From NCBI GenBank assembly GCA_028291345.1, contig JAQGIF010000069.1:1-47643 (forward strand): DNA of 47,643 nucleotides, written 5' to 3'. Source of the stretch: Rhodospirillales bacterium. GTDB taxonomy: Bacteria > Pseudomonadota > Alphaproteobacteria > BOG-932 > Roseiterribacteraceae. Positions 1 to 9,141 of this stretch are shown in pieces. Each line of letters begins with the position of its first letter. Position 1 is the first letter of the stretch. The position numbers and the translations under genes were made by a program. The notes under the pieces are model-generated. The model saw nothing but the letters and a program-made list of their open reading frames with translations. It was not told where the DNA came from and did not search any database.

Positions 1-2
1 GG

Positions 3-380
3 CCCGATCTCAGCGGCCAGTGGGTGCTTCCGACGGGCGCGATCCGCTGGCCGCCGGATGACGGCTTCGCCGGCGCGCCGACGCCGGTCGTCCTGTCGCA
101 GGGGATGCTGATCGACCGATTCGGCAGCGATGGCGGCCGGTTCTTCAGCCCGAAAGGGGCTGCTTATCCAGCGCGTGCACTGCCTTACACATGTGAAAAG
201 CTGGCTTATGTCACCTATCGGGTGATGCAGCCTCTGCTGGTCTGGACGGGAAAGGCGGCGGCCTGGTTCGATGCTCCGGGCGGCGCGACCCAGTTCCAAA
301 CCGATGCCCCTGCCTATCTATTGATTTCGGACCACATTATAGAAGCGGTGCCGCATCCGGCCGCCCGACCATGCGGTTAA
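3..380 (+). CDS. C-terminal TNT-domain (NAD+ glycohydrolase-type toxin) protein, 5' end missing
   Basis: The reading frame is open at the left edge, so only the C-terminal ~125 residues are visible. They match the layout of the TNT domain (DUF4237, named after the tuberculosis necrotizing toxin CpnT): a W-P-x-x-D-G-F entry motif, LIDRFGSDGGRFFSPKG, RALPY, a Y-x-x-Y-x-V strand, and a WFDAPGGATQF block. In that family the Gln of the G-G-x-T-Q block is part of the NAD+-hydrolysing site, and it is kept here. TNT domains usually sit at the C-terminus of secreted polymorphic toxins, so the missing N-terminal part would probably carry the delivery module. No immunity-protein candidate follows: the next gene is sthA on the other strand after 150 bases. 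Family assignment is from motif recognition; toxicity is inference. Confidence 0.75.
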   Translation, partial: PDLSGQWVLPTGAIRWPPDDGFAGAPTPVVLSQGMLIDRFGSDGGRFFSPKGAAYPARALPYTCEKLAYVTYRVMQPLLVWTGKAAAWFDAPGGATQFQTDAPAYLLISDHIIEAVPHPAARPCG

Positions 381-382
381 CT

Positions 383-416
383 GGGCTTGTAATTGACTCG
401 GGCTTGTAGCTGACCG
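383..416. repeat. Tandem 17-nt imperfect direct repeat
   Basis: Two adjacent 17-base units, both beginning GGGCTTGTA and continuing with a TGAC core, lie just after the stop codon of the TNT gene. They differ at a few positions. No function can be assigned. Confidence 0.45.
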
Positions 417-444
417 GCCCGCAGTTGCTCGAGCCGGCCGGTCA
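411..444. terminator. Inverted repeat downstream of the TNT gene, possible terminator
   Basis: TGACCGGCC (411-419) and GGCCGGTCA (436-444) form a perfect 9-bp stem with a 16-base loop, 30 bases after the TNT stop. A T-rich stretch comes only some 15 bases further on, so this is not a textbook intrinsic terminator. It lies between convergent genes, where a bidirectional hairpin would make sense. Confidence 0.4.
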
Positions 445-530
445 GGTCTTGCGGCGCTCTTTTTGTAGCGCCGTATGCGAACATAGGGCCATGGGTTCCT
501 GCGTAGCTAAATCACTATTCAATAACAATT

Positions 531-1928
531 CTATTGTGCGGCGCGCGGCATACGGTTCCAGGCATCTAGCGCGGCGATTTTATAGGCCTCCGCGAGGGTG
601 GGGTAATTAAAGGTGTTTTCGATGAAGTAATCGAGCGTACCTTTCAGATTGATGACCGCTTGACCGATATGGATCAGTTCGGTCGCGCCCTCGCCGACGA
701 TATGGACGCCCAAGACACGGCGGGTTTTGATGGAAACGATCATCTTCAGCATGCCCTGATCCAACCCCATGATATGGCCACGTGAGGTCTCGCGGAATCG
801 GGCAACCCCGCATTCGTACTGGATGCCGCGCTGCTGAACCTCCTGCTCGTTCATGCCGACGGTCGAAATCTCGGGTACCGCATAGATGCCGTAGGGAAAG
901 TGCTCCGGTGCGGGCGGCATCGGAATTTCGAAGGCATGGCAGGCCGCCATGCGGCCCTGTTCCATCGAGGTCGAGGCCAGGCTGGGAAAGCCGATCACGT
1001 CCCCGCCGGCATAGATATGCGGAAGATCGGTCTGGAAGGTCTCCGGATTGACCTTCAACCGGCCGCGCGAATCGGCGGTCAGCCCGCAGGATTCGAGATT
1101 CAGGCTATCAGTGGCGCCCATTCGTCCACCCGCGAACATCAGCATTTCGGTGCGAACCTGCCGGCCATTATCCAGGGTGGTCACCGGCGACCCGTTCTGG
1201 AAGGTGATCGAGTTCACCTTTGATCCCAGCCGGATGGTCATGCCGCGGTCGCGCAGCTGATGGGTGAAATCCTCGATCAACTCGTGGTCGACGAAATCGA
1301 GGAAGCTGCTCCTCGGCTCGATTAGCGTGACGTTGACGTCGAGGGCACTGAAGATCGTGGCATATTCCACCCCGACGACGCCCGCCCCGACCACCGCCAG
1401 ACTGCGCGGCAGCCGAGCGAGCCCGATCAGCTCGTCGCTGTCCAGCACGTTCGTGCCGTTGAACGGAATGTCCGACGGACGATAGGGGTTGGTGCCAACC
1501 GCGATCAGGAAACGCCCCGCCTCGTGGACATAGACCTCGCCCGCCGGTGTGGTGACCTCGACGTGATTCGGGTCGAGGAAACGCGCGGTTCCGAACAGGG
1601 TTTTCACGCCGTTGCGAACGAACTGATGCTCCAGGACGTCGACCTCATGGTTCAAAGTCATCAGCAGTCGGCTCATCAAGTCTTTCGCCTCGATGTCCTG
1701 CTTGACGCGATAGGCCCGGCCGTAAAAGCCGCGCTCGCGCCAACCGGTCAGGTTGAGGACAGTCTCGCGCAGGGTCTTGGAGGGGATGGTGCCGGTATGG
1801 ACCGAGACCCCGCCGACGCGGCGACCCTTTTCGATGACAAGGACAGATTTTCCGAGCTTCGCCGCCTGGACGGCAGCGCGCTTTCCCGCGGGGCCGCTGC
1901 CGATGACGATGAAATCGTAAGCGCTCAT
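531..1928 (-). CDS. sthA: Si-specific NAD(P)+ transhydrogenase (soluble pyridine nucleotide transhydrogenase)
   Basis: A 465-residue cytosolic FAD flavoprotein of the pyridine nucleotide-disulfide oxidoreductase family, which moves hydride between NADPH and NAD+. Visible parts are the N-terminal FAD-binding IVIGSGPAGKRAA, the NAD(P)-binding VVGAGVVGVEYA near residue 180, the second FAD motif IYAGGDVIG, and a C-terminal dimerisation domain ending in the transhydrogenase-like ENTFNYPTLAEAYKIAALD. Where lipoamide dehydrogenases have the redox CxxxxC, this protein reads VSVHTGTIPSKTLRE with no cysteine pair, as expected for SthA rather than a disulfide reductase. The start at MSAYDF has GGGG six bases upstream; an ATG four codons earlier (position 1940) is the alternative. 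It stands alone and is divergent from cysE. Confidence 0.9.
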   Translation of the reverse strand: MSAYDFIVIGSGPAGKRAAVQAAKLGKSVLVIEKGRRVGGVSVHTGTIPSKTLRETVLNLTGWRERGFYGRAYRVKQDIEAKDLMSRLLMTLNHEVDVLEHQFVRNGVKTLFGTARFLDPNHVEVTTPAGEVYVHEAGRFLIAVGTNPYRPSDIPFNGTNVLDSDELIGLARLPRSLAVVGAGVVGVEYATIFSALDVNVTLIEPRSSFLDFVDHELIEDFTHQLRDRGMTIRLGSKVNSITFQNGSPVTTLDNGRQVRTEMLMFAGGRMGATDSLNLESCGLTADSRGRLKVNPETFQTDLPHIYAGGDVIGFPSLASTSMEQGRMAACHAFEIPMPPAPEHFPYGIYAVPEISTVGMNEQEVQQRGIQYECGVARFRETSRGHIMGLDQGMLKMIVSIKTRRVLGVHIVGEGATELIHIGQAVINLKGTLDYFIENTFNYPTLAEAYKIAALDAWNRMPRAAQ

Positions 1929-2107
1929 GCGGGGCCCCATACTTGCGGATATATGCAGTGCAACAATAGCCGATGCCGCTGGTCATTGGCATCGAAATCT
2001 GTAAAACGCGCCTGCGTTGAGCGGGTAATGCCGTGTCCTGCGGTTGCCTAACCGCCAGACAAAGCACAGATAGAGGCCAGTGGCGACGCGCGCGGGGAGA
2101 GCGAAAC

Positions 2108-2977
2108 ATGATCCGATTGAAGTCTAGCCGTCTGGCGCTTGTTTCCAGCGGCGATGCCGGCGTTGCCGATGTCGCCGACATGCTATGGCTGCGCTTGCGG
2201 CGGGAGGCGGAGCAGGCCTTGGCCGATGCGCCGATGCTGTCGCCCTTGTTCGTAGATTCCATCCTGAACCAGCCCGGCCTCGATCATGCCGTTTCCCACC
2301 GAATCTCCTCGCGGTTGAAGAGCGATGTCGTTCCGGCCCAGCTTCTGATCGACACGTTTGCGCGCGCATTCGCGGCTGACCCTGAGATCGATCAGGCTCT
2401 GCGCGCCGATATCGCGGCGGTCATGGACCGGGACCCGGCCTGCGAGCGCGTGATCGAGCCGCTGCTCTATTTCAAAGGCTTCCACGCGCTTCAAACGCAT
2501 CGCCTCGCGCATTTCCTGTGGGTTGGCGGGGAAAAGGATTTCGCGCTTTATCTGCAAAGCCGCTCATCCGAAATTTTCCAGACCGACATCCATCCGGCGG
2601 CGCGTTTCGGGCGGGGTATTTTACTCGACCATGCCACGGGACTGGTGGTCGGCGAGACCACGGTCGTCGAGGACGACGTATCCCTGCTGCAGGGCGTCAC
2701 TCTGGGCGGGACGGGCAAGGAAACGGCGGACCGTCATCCGAAAATCCGTAAGGGCACGATGATCGGCGCGGGAGCCAAGATCCTTGGCAACATCGAAATC
2801 GGCCAATATGCCCGCATCGCCGCCGGTTCGGTCGTGTTGCGCCCTGTCGCACCCCATGCGACCGTCGCTGGCATACCAGCCAAGGTGATCAAGAACGCGG
2901 CAATGTCCGACCATAGCCAGCGCATGGATCAGAGCCTGGCCGACCTGCCGTTCGACTCCTTCGCCTATTCGATCTGA
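2108..2977 (+). CDS. cysE: Serine O-acetyltransferase
   Basis: A 289-residue enzyme that acetylates L-serine with acetyl-CoA, the first step of cysteine synthesis in the cytosol. The N-terminal ~140 residues form the helical SATase domain (P-L-L-Y-F-K-G-F-H-A-L-Q-T-H-R). The C-terminal half is a left-handed beta-helix of hexapeptide repeats with the characteristic DIHPAARFGRGILLDHATG, VVGETTVV and LLQGVTLGGTGK blocks, and the catalytic-site His of LLDHATG is present. A C-terminal tail ends in Ile, as in SATases that dock into cysteine synthase. The start is preceded by GGGGAGAG; a longer frame reaching back to 2033 has no ribosome-binding site. It is divergent from sthA with a 179-base gap, in which no clear promoter was recognised. 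Confidence 0.93.
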   Translation: MIRLKSSRLALVSSGDAGVADVADMLWLRLRREAEQALADAPMLSPLFVDSILNQPGLDHAVSHRISSRLKSDVVPAQLLIDTFARAFAADPEIDQALRADIAAVMDRDPACERVIEPLLYFKGFHALQTHRLAHFLWVGGEKDFALYLQSRSSEIFQTDIHPAARFGRGILLDHATGLVVGETTVVEDDVSLLQGVTLGGTGKETADRHPKIRKGTMIGAGAKILGNIEIGQYARIAAGSVVLRPVAPHATVAGIPAKVIKNAAMSDHSQRMDQSLADLPFDSFAYSI

Positions 2978-3107
2978 GCGGTTCGCAAGCCGGTTTTACG
3001 CGTTTCTCGGAATGGCACCGGTTGCCGGTGAGCTTCCGGGTTGCTAGGGTCATCGTTAATATCGTGAACAATCTTGACGAACGCCTGACGGGGCAAAGGA
3101 TAACGCC

Positions 3108-3560
3108 ATGGGGACTGTAACCAGCTTCAATTTGGACCGGGCGCTGGCGCCGGCCGGCGCCATCGCGGGCATGTATGCCGACCTCTCCGCGAAATTCTGG
3201 GACCAGCCGCATATCGCCGCCGAGCTGATCGAACTCTGCCGGCTCGATCTCGCCGTCATGCATAAGGCCATGGCGGAGCAGGCTGAGCGTCATCCCGCCG
3301 CCAAGGGATTGCCCCAAGCCAAGATTGACGCGGTGCTGAACGAAAACTGGCGCGGCAGCGCGCTGCTTTCGGACTCGGAGAAGGCGCTGCTGGATTTCAC
3401 TGAATATTACTTTATGGATCCGCAATCGATCCCCGATGAGGTGGCGGCAACCGTTGTCGGGCTTTTCGGGGAAAATGGGTTGGTCTGTCTAGTCGAAGCG
3501 CTGGGCTTCATCGACAGCCGCATCCGCCTCGCTCTGATTTTTTCCACTCTGTCCGCCTGA
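3108..3560 (+). CDS. Carboxymuconolactone decarboxylase/AhpD-like protein lacking the CxxC pair
   Basis: A 150-residue all-helical protein resembling the AhpD/CMD fold: a helix with E-L-I-E-L-C-R-L-D-L-A-V-M-H-K-A, then a middle segment LSDSEKALLDFTEYYF, and a C-terminal helix ending in GFIDSRIRLALIF. The position where AhpD-type peroxidase relatives carry C-x-x-C reads D-L-A-V-M-H, so the redox pair is missing, unlike in the next gene. It begins a three-gene plus-strand run; its stop is 14 bases before the next start, with AGGATA as ribosome-binding site. Possible roles are a non-redox partner or heteromeric subunit of the following protein. Function is unknown. Confidence 0.8.
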   Translation: MGTVTSFNLDRALAPAGAIAGMYADLSAKFWDQPHIAAELIELCRLDLAVMHKAMAEQAERHPAAKGLPQAKIDAVLNENWRGSALLSDSEKALLDFTEYYFMDPQSIPDEVAATVVGLFGENGLVCLVEALGFIDSRIRLALIFSTLSA

Positions 3561-3574
3561 AACAGGAGGTTTCC

Positions 3575-4090
3575 ATGGGTCTCGTCGCACGGGTCAGCGC
3601 ACCCAAGACGCAAACCGGCAATGTCATCCGCGACAGCGCGATGGGGCTGGTGCCGGAAACGGTCGATGCCTTTGCCTTGCTGAACAAATCGGTCTGGAAG
3701 AGCGAGCATGTGCGGCCCGCGATGCTGGAGATGGTGCGGCTGCGCAATGCCCGCACGGTCAATTGCGTGTTCTGCAAGTCGGTCCGCTATGACATCGCCA
3801 AGGCCGACGGCCTGTCCGAGGACAAGGTCGACGATATCGCCGACGGCTATGAGGATAGCAAGCTGTCGGACATGGAAAAGGCCGCGCTCGCTTTTACCGA
3901 CGCCTATCTGTTCGACCCCAAGGGCGTCACGCCGGAACTGAAGGCGCGCCTGAAGGCGACCTTTACCGAGGCGCAACTCACGACCCTCGCGGTTGCACTG
4001 GGCACGTTCAATGCCTCGTCGCGCTGCGCCGTTTCGCTGGGCGGGATGCCGGAAAGCCTGCCGATCATGGAGATTTCCGTTCCGCAGTAA
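3575..4090 (+). CDS. Carboxymuconolactone decarboxylase/AhpD family protein with CxxC
   Basis: A 171-residue AhpD-like protein. The family signature is seen in MVRLRNARTVNCVFCKSVRY, with the redox pair C-V-F-C followed by a downstream basic-aromatic segment. The next block is LSDMEKAALAFTDAYLFDP and the last helix is LAVALGTFNASSRCAVSLGG. Family members act as alkylhydroperoxidases or gamma-carboxymuconolactone decarboxylases, and a specific substrate cannot be assigned. It has a strong AGGAGG ribosome-binding site. It follows a Cys-less relative and precedes an SDR, so the three products probably work in one oxidation or detoxification step. Confidence 0.85.
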   Translation: MGLVARVSAPKTQTGNVIRDSAMGLVPETVDAFALLNKSVWKSEHVRPAMLEMVRLRNARTVNCVFCKSVRYDIAKADGLSEDKVDDIADGYEDSKLSDMEKAALAFTDAYLFDPKGVTPELKARLKATFTEAQLTTLAVALGTFNASSRCAVSLGGMPESLPIMEISVPQ

Positions 4091-4151
4091 GACAGCCGCC
4101 TGGACGGCAAATGTCCAAACGGCAAGAAAGCATAAAACAGGGGAGGCTATC

Positions 4152-4913
4152 TTGGGGCGTTTGGACGGGAAAGTTGCGTTCGTCGCGGGGGCCAGTTCGG
4201 GTATCGGCCGGGCGACGGTCAAACGGTTCGCGGCGGAAGGGGCTACAGTCGTGTTCTGCGCCCGCCGGGCAGAGTTGATCGCCAGCCTTTCGCAGGAGAT
4301 CGAGACCGCGGGCGGCAAGGGGGAGGGCATCGTCCTCGATATCTCGGACCTCGACGCCTATACCGGCGCGCTTGAGAAGACCGCTAAGACGTACGGCAAG
4401 CTCGATATTTTCGTCCATAACGCCATGTATGGCAGCTTCCGGATGCTGGCCGACACTGACATCGAGGAGTGGCGCGCTAATTTCCGGGTCAATGCCGATG
4501 CGGCCTTCGCCGCGACCATGGCTTCTATCCGAATTATGACGCCGCGGGGCAGGGGCTCGATCGTCAATATCGCGACCATCGCGGCCGTGCGTTCGGTGCC
4601 AGGGCTGGGCGCCTATGCCGCGTCGAAGGCCGCGCTGATTTCCATGTCCGAGACCGCGGCGATGGAAGCGGCGGCGGCCAATGTCCGCGTCAATATCGTG
4701 ATCCCGGGGGTCATCGACACGGAGAGCATGCGCGACTCATTCGGCAACGATCCCAATATCGCCGCGCATGCCGCGTCCCGTATACCAATGGGCCGCTTCG
4801 GTACCCCGGACGAGCTTGCGAACGGAGTCTTATTCCTGGCCTCGGACGAGGCGTCCTATATCACCGGCCACAGCCTGCTAGTGGATGGCGGCAAGTTCGT
4901 GCAATTGGGATAG
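4152..4913 (+). CDS. SDR family NAD(P)-dependent oxidoreductase, TTG start
   Basis: A classical short-chain dehydrogenase of 253 residues. Landmarks are the cofactor loop GASSGIGRAT, the NNAG-like V-H-N-A-M-Y, the active-site Y-A-A-S-K, and the C-terminal ASDEASYITGHSLLVDGG. The start is taken as TTG because AGGGGAGGC lies just upstream and the protein begins naturally at GRLDGKVAFVAG; the frame upstream to 3993 overlaps the AhpD gene and is not credible. Thirteen residues before the catalytic Tyr, where SDRs normally carry the catalytic Ser, the sequence reads I-A-T-I-A-A, so Thr seems to replace Ser. The substrate is unknown. It closes the operon with the two AhpD-like genes. Confidence 0.88.
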   Translation: MGRLDGKVAFVAGASSGIGRATVKRFAAEGATVVFCARRAELIASLSQEIETAGGKGEGIVLDISDLDAYTGALEKTAKTYGKLDIFVHNAMYGSFRMLADTDIEEWRANFRVNADAAFAATMASIRIMTPRGRGSIVNIATIAAVRSVPGLGAYAASKAALISMSETAAMEAAAANVRVNIVIPGVIDTESMRDSFGNDPNIAAHAASRIPMGRFGTPDELANGVLFLASDEASYITGHSLLVDGGKFVQLG

Positions 4914-4982
4914 CGGCCGTTCGCTTAGCTGTTCACGGTTGCGGGGGATTGCAGGTCGCCGCAAGGCAACTGCCGGTGTGGA

Positions 4983-5711
4983 TCAAGCCTTTGCTTTAGC
5001 TTTCGGCTTGGTGCTCGGCGCGGGATCCCAAAGCCGGATTCCACCGATCATTCCCAGTTCATTGGATACGAGTTCGCCGTCTTTGGGGAGATTGGCGAAC
5101 TTATGCGCGTTACCGCCTCCAATGAAGAGATGGTCGAAATGCATCAGATCGCGGAATAGGTCGATCGTCCTACTGACCCGACTGCTCCACTTCTTATTAC
5201 CGATCTTGGCCAGGACCCCATTACCGACATAGGCGTTGAAGGTCGTCTTCGAGCGCACCGGCCACTGGGCGAATTCCATATGGGGCATCAGCTCCCCGTC
5301 GCGGAAAAGGGCCGTTCCCAATCCGGTGCCCAGTGTGATGACGAATTCGAGCCCCTGGCCCCTGATCGCGCCATAACCCTGCACTTCGGCGTCATTGAGC
5401 ACGCGCGCCGGCTTGCCGAGCCGTTCGCTGAGCGCGTCGGCTAAAGGAAAATCGTGCCAGCTTTCCCCGAAATGGGGTGCGGTTATCACCACGCCGTCGC
5501 GCAGGAATCCGGGAAAGCCCGCCGACACCCGATCGAAGGGGGGAAGAGTGGCGACAAGTCCTGCCAGCGTATCAAGCAGAACCTGCGGCGTACAGGGATA
5601 GGGGGTCGGTACCTTTACCCTGTCGACCAACATTTTCCCCGTCTGATCGAGAACTGACGCTTTCAGTCCGGTGCCGCCGATGTCGATCGCCAAGGTGTGT
5701 AAGTCGGCCAT
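4983..5711 (-). CDS. ROK family sugar kinase, polyphosphate-glucokinase-like
   Basis: A 242-residue protein of the ROK/actin-like ATPase fold. It has the N-terminal phosphate motif IDIGGTGLKASVLD, the G-F-P-G-F segment, the sugar-site L-N-D-A-E-V-Q-G-Y-G, and TLGTGLGTALF. Its size and these segments are closest to the polyphosphate/ATP glucokinases (PpgK type), but the polyphosphate-binding residues cannot be confirmed by eye. The C-terminus is a lysine-alanine tail. It stands alone on the minus strand, convergent with the SDR gene, with AGGAA before its ATG. It is probably cytosolic, phosphorylating glucose or a related hexose. Confidence 0.82.
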   Translation of the reverse strand: MADLHTLAIDIGGTGLKASVLDQTGKMLVDRVKVPTPYPCTPQVLLDTLAGLVATLPPFDRVSAGFPGFLRDGVVITAPHFGESWHDFPLADALSERLGKPARVLNDAEVQGYGAIRGQGLEFVITLGTGLGTALFRDGELMPHMEFAQWPVRSKTTFNAYVGNGVLAKIGNKKWSSRVSRTIDLFRDLMHFDHLFIGGGNAHKFANLPKDGELVSNELGMIGGIRLWDPAPSTKPKAKAKA

Positions 5712-5849
5712 GGGTTCCTGCGGTGTGGTGGCGGAAGATGGATCGGCCTTACGACCAGTTGAGAACTGTATAACAGGGGATGTCTTGAAATGTCAGCGTA
5801 GTTCTGACCCAGGGCGCTCCACGCCCCCTTGCAATCCACGCCGCCGCAT

Positions 5850-5873
5850 AATACTTAAGTGAATGCTTAATCA
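5850..5873. promoter_or_regulatory. Candidate ArsR operator overlapping the arsR-like start codon
   Basis: ATACTTAAGTGAATGCTTAA carries two CTTAA copies 12 bases apart, one of them inside a CTTAAG palindrome, and contains the ATG of the ArsR-type gene. ArsR repressors of SRPBCC cassettes often bind AT-rich inverted or direct repeats at their own promoter. No Shine-Dalgarno motif precedes the ATG, so the message may be leaderless or nearly so. Confidence 0.4.
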
Positions 5874-6210
5874 ATCAAGCGTCATCGATCCATTGTTTCA
5901 TGCGCTCGGCGATCCTACTCGGCGCCTCATGGTGGAACGGCTCGCCCGCGGACCGGCCTCGGTCAGCGAATTGGCTCAGCCGCTTGCGATGTCGTTATCG
6001 GCGGTGGTCCAGCATCTCGCGATCCTGGAGGCGAGCGGTCTCGTGCGGTCCGAGAAGATTGGCCGGGTTCGGACCTGCCGTATCGAGCCTGCGGCGCTGA
6101 ACATGGCCGAGGAGTGGATTGCCCAGCGGCGGGCGGATTGGGAACGCCGTTTCGACCAGTTAGGCGACTATCTCGCCAGCCTCCCTGAAGTTTCAACAAG
6201 ACAGGAGTAG
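5863..6210 (+). CDS. ArsR-family winged-helix transcriptional regulator
   Basis: A 115-residue regulator with the ArsR winged helix: LGDPTRRLMVERLARGPASV, then the recognition region MSLSAVVQHLAILEASGLV, then a wing with E-K-I-G-R-V-R-T-C-R-I. It lacks the CxC metal site of ArsR/SmtB sensors, so it probably belongs to the non-metal branch that is paired with SRPBCC (AHSA1) proteins. Its stop is followed at once by the SRPBCC gene, whose AGGAG overlaps the end of this gene. This position, together with the repeat around its own start, suggests autoregulation of the whole 5.9-7.5 kb cassette. Confidence 0.9.
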   Translation: MLNQSSVIDPLFHALGDPTRRLMVERLARGPASVSELAQPLAMSLSAVVQHLAILEASGLVRSEKIGRVRTCRIEPAALNMAEEWIAQRRADWERRFDQLGDYLASLPEVSTRQE

Positions 6211-6213
6211 TTC

Positions 6214-6678
6214 ATGAGCAATAGATCCGTCACCCACAGCACGTTCGTGATCGAACGCCGCTTTGACGCCTCGCCGGCGCGTGTCTTCAATGCCTTTGCC
6301 GACCCCCAGGCCAAGGCTCGCTGGTTCTCCGGGCCGCCGGAATGGGGGCCGGACATATCGGAGATGGATTTCCGGGTCGGTGGCCGCGAGACCAATCGCG
6401 GCGGCGCGCCGGGCGGGCCGGTGCACAGCTTCGACGCGACCTATCAGGACATCGTCCCCAACGAGCGCATCGTCTTTACCTATGACATGCATCTGGACGA
6501 CGTGCGGATATCGGTGTCGCTGACCACCATCGAATTGACGCCTGATGCGGGGGGTACCCGCCTGAAATTCACCGAGCAGGGCGCCTTCCTCGATGCGTTC
6601 GACAAGCCGGCGCTGCGCGAGGAGGGCACCAAAGGACTCCTGGATGCGTTGGAAGCATCACTAAAGCCCGACCACTGA
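6214..6678 (+). CDS. SRPBCC (AHSA1/START-like) domain protein
   Basis: A 154-residue single-domain protein of the Bet v1/AHSA1 fold. It has the typical start IERRFDASPARVFNAFADPQ, a W-F-S-G-P segment, FRVGGRE, the YQDIVPNERIVFTYDM strand pair, and a C-terminal helix. Such proteins have a hydrophobic pocket for small ligands, and the ArsR-linked ones are presumed stress or detoxification factors. The gene at 7042 is a close paralogue: both share the SPARVF and FRVGGRE blocks at matching positions. It is the second gene of the ArsR cassette. The ligand is unknown. Confidence 0.88.
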   Translation: MSNRSVTHSTFVIERRFDASPARVFNAFADPQAKARWFSGPPEWGPDISEMDFRVGGRETNRGGAPGGPVHSFDATYQDIVPNERIVFTYDMHLDDVRISVSLTTIELTPDAGGTRLKFTEQGAFLDAFDKPALREEGTKGLLDALEASLKPDH

Positions 6679-6691
6679 GAGGAGAGGCAAA

Positions 6692-7045
6692 ATGGCAAAT
6701 AGCAATGTCGCCGATCTGATCCTGCAAGCATTTAGAGCCTATGAGACCAAGGACAGAAGCCTGATAGAACCAATATTAGGCGCCGATCTGACCTTCAGCA
6801 GCCCGCGCGACGACCGTATCGATCGAACTGTCTATTTCGATCGGTGCTGGCCCAACGCCGACCAATTCAGAAAATTCCATATCGAGAAGCTATTCGTCGA
6901 GGGCGACGAAGCCTTCGTTCGATATCTCTGCGAACCATTTACCGGCGATCGGTTCCGCAACACCGAATATTTCCGCGTGTCCGGAGGCAAGATCGTCGAG
7001 ATCGACGTCTATTTCGGCCGCTCGCTGACGGGAGAGGCACCATGA
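6692..7045 (+). CDS. NTF2-like / SnoaL-like domain protein
   Basis: A 117-residue protein with the cone-shaped NTF2-like fold inferred from its pattern: an N-terminal helix (ADLILQAFRAYETKDRSLIE), an L-x-x-D-L-T-F-S-S-P strand, a YFDRCWP motif, and C-terminal strands ending FRVSGGKIVEIDVYFG. Members act as isomerases, hydrolases or ligand-binding modules. The gene sits between two SRPBCC paralogues and overlaps the second by ATGA, so translation is coupled. A good GAGAGG site lies upstream. Confidence 0.85.
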   Translation: MANSNVADLILQAFRAYETKDRSLIEPILGADLTFSSPRDDRIDRTVYFDRCWPNADQFRKFHIEKLFVEGDEAFVRYLCEPFTGDRFRNTEYFRVSGGKIVEIDVYFGRSLTGEAP

Positions 7046-7497
7046 CTGCGTGCAAAGTCGTCCACGATACCATCGTCATCGAACGCCGCTTCGCCGTTTC
7101 GCCGGCGCGGGTGTTCGCAGCGTGGTCCGATCCGAATGCCCGCGACCGCTGGGACGTGCCTGGCGACGACTGGGTGATCGCGGAATCCGAACACGATTTT
7201 CGGGTCGGTGGCCGCGAATATAGTTATTTCGGGCCGCGTGGGGCCCCGCGCTATAGCGGCGATGGCACCTATCTGCGGATCATTCCCGACAGCCTCATCG
7301 TCATGGCGGGAACGATGTCGGACGAAACCGGCCCGATGTCAGCCTCGCTCAGCACGGTCGAATTCCAGGCTGGCGGGCCGGGAACATTGATGCGCTATAC
7401 CGAGCAATCGGCGTTCATGGGTGACGAAACCGCCGCCATGCGGATCGAAGGCTGGACCGAGATATTCGACAGGCTGGAGGTCGAGTTAAAAGGCTGA
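7042..7497 (+). CDS. SRPBCC (AHSA1-like) domain protein, paralogue of the 6214 gene
   Basis: A 151-residue SRPBCC protein. The start is the ATG that overlaps the stop of the NTF2-like gene by four bases, with GGGAGAGG upstream; a longer frame to 6844 only overlaps that gene. It shares SPARVF, FRVGGRE and a Y-L-R-I-I-P block with the 6214 protein and probably arose by duplication. It is the last gene of the ArsR cassette and ends three bases from the stop of the convergent sulfatase gene, leaving no room for a separate terminator. Confidence 0.87.
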   Translation: MTACKVVHDTIVIERRFAVSPARVFAAWSDPNARDRWDVPGDDWVIAESEHDFRVGGREYSYFGPRGAPRYSGDGTYLRIIPDSLIVMAGTMSDETGPMSASLSTVEFQAGGPGTLMRYTEQSAFMGDETAAMRIEGWTEIFDRLEVELKG

Positions 7498-7500
7498 AAA

Positions 7501-9141
<1,641 letters not shown>

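Noticed and set aside
1645..2262. 205-residue minus-strand frame spanning the sthA/cysE spacer
   Set aside because: It overlaps sthA and cysE in other frames and its translation is Arg-rich without a domain.
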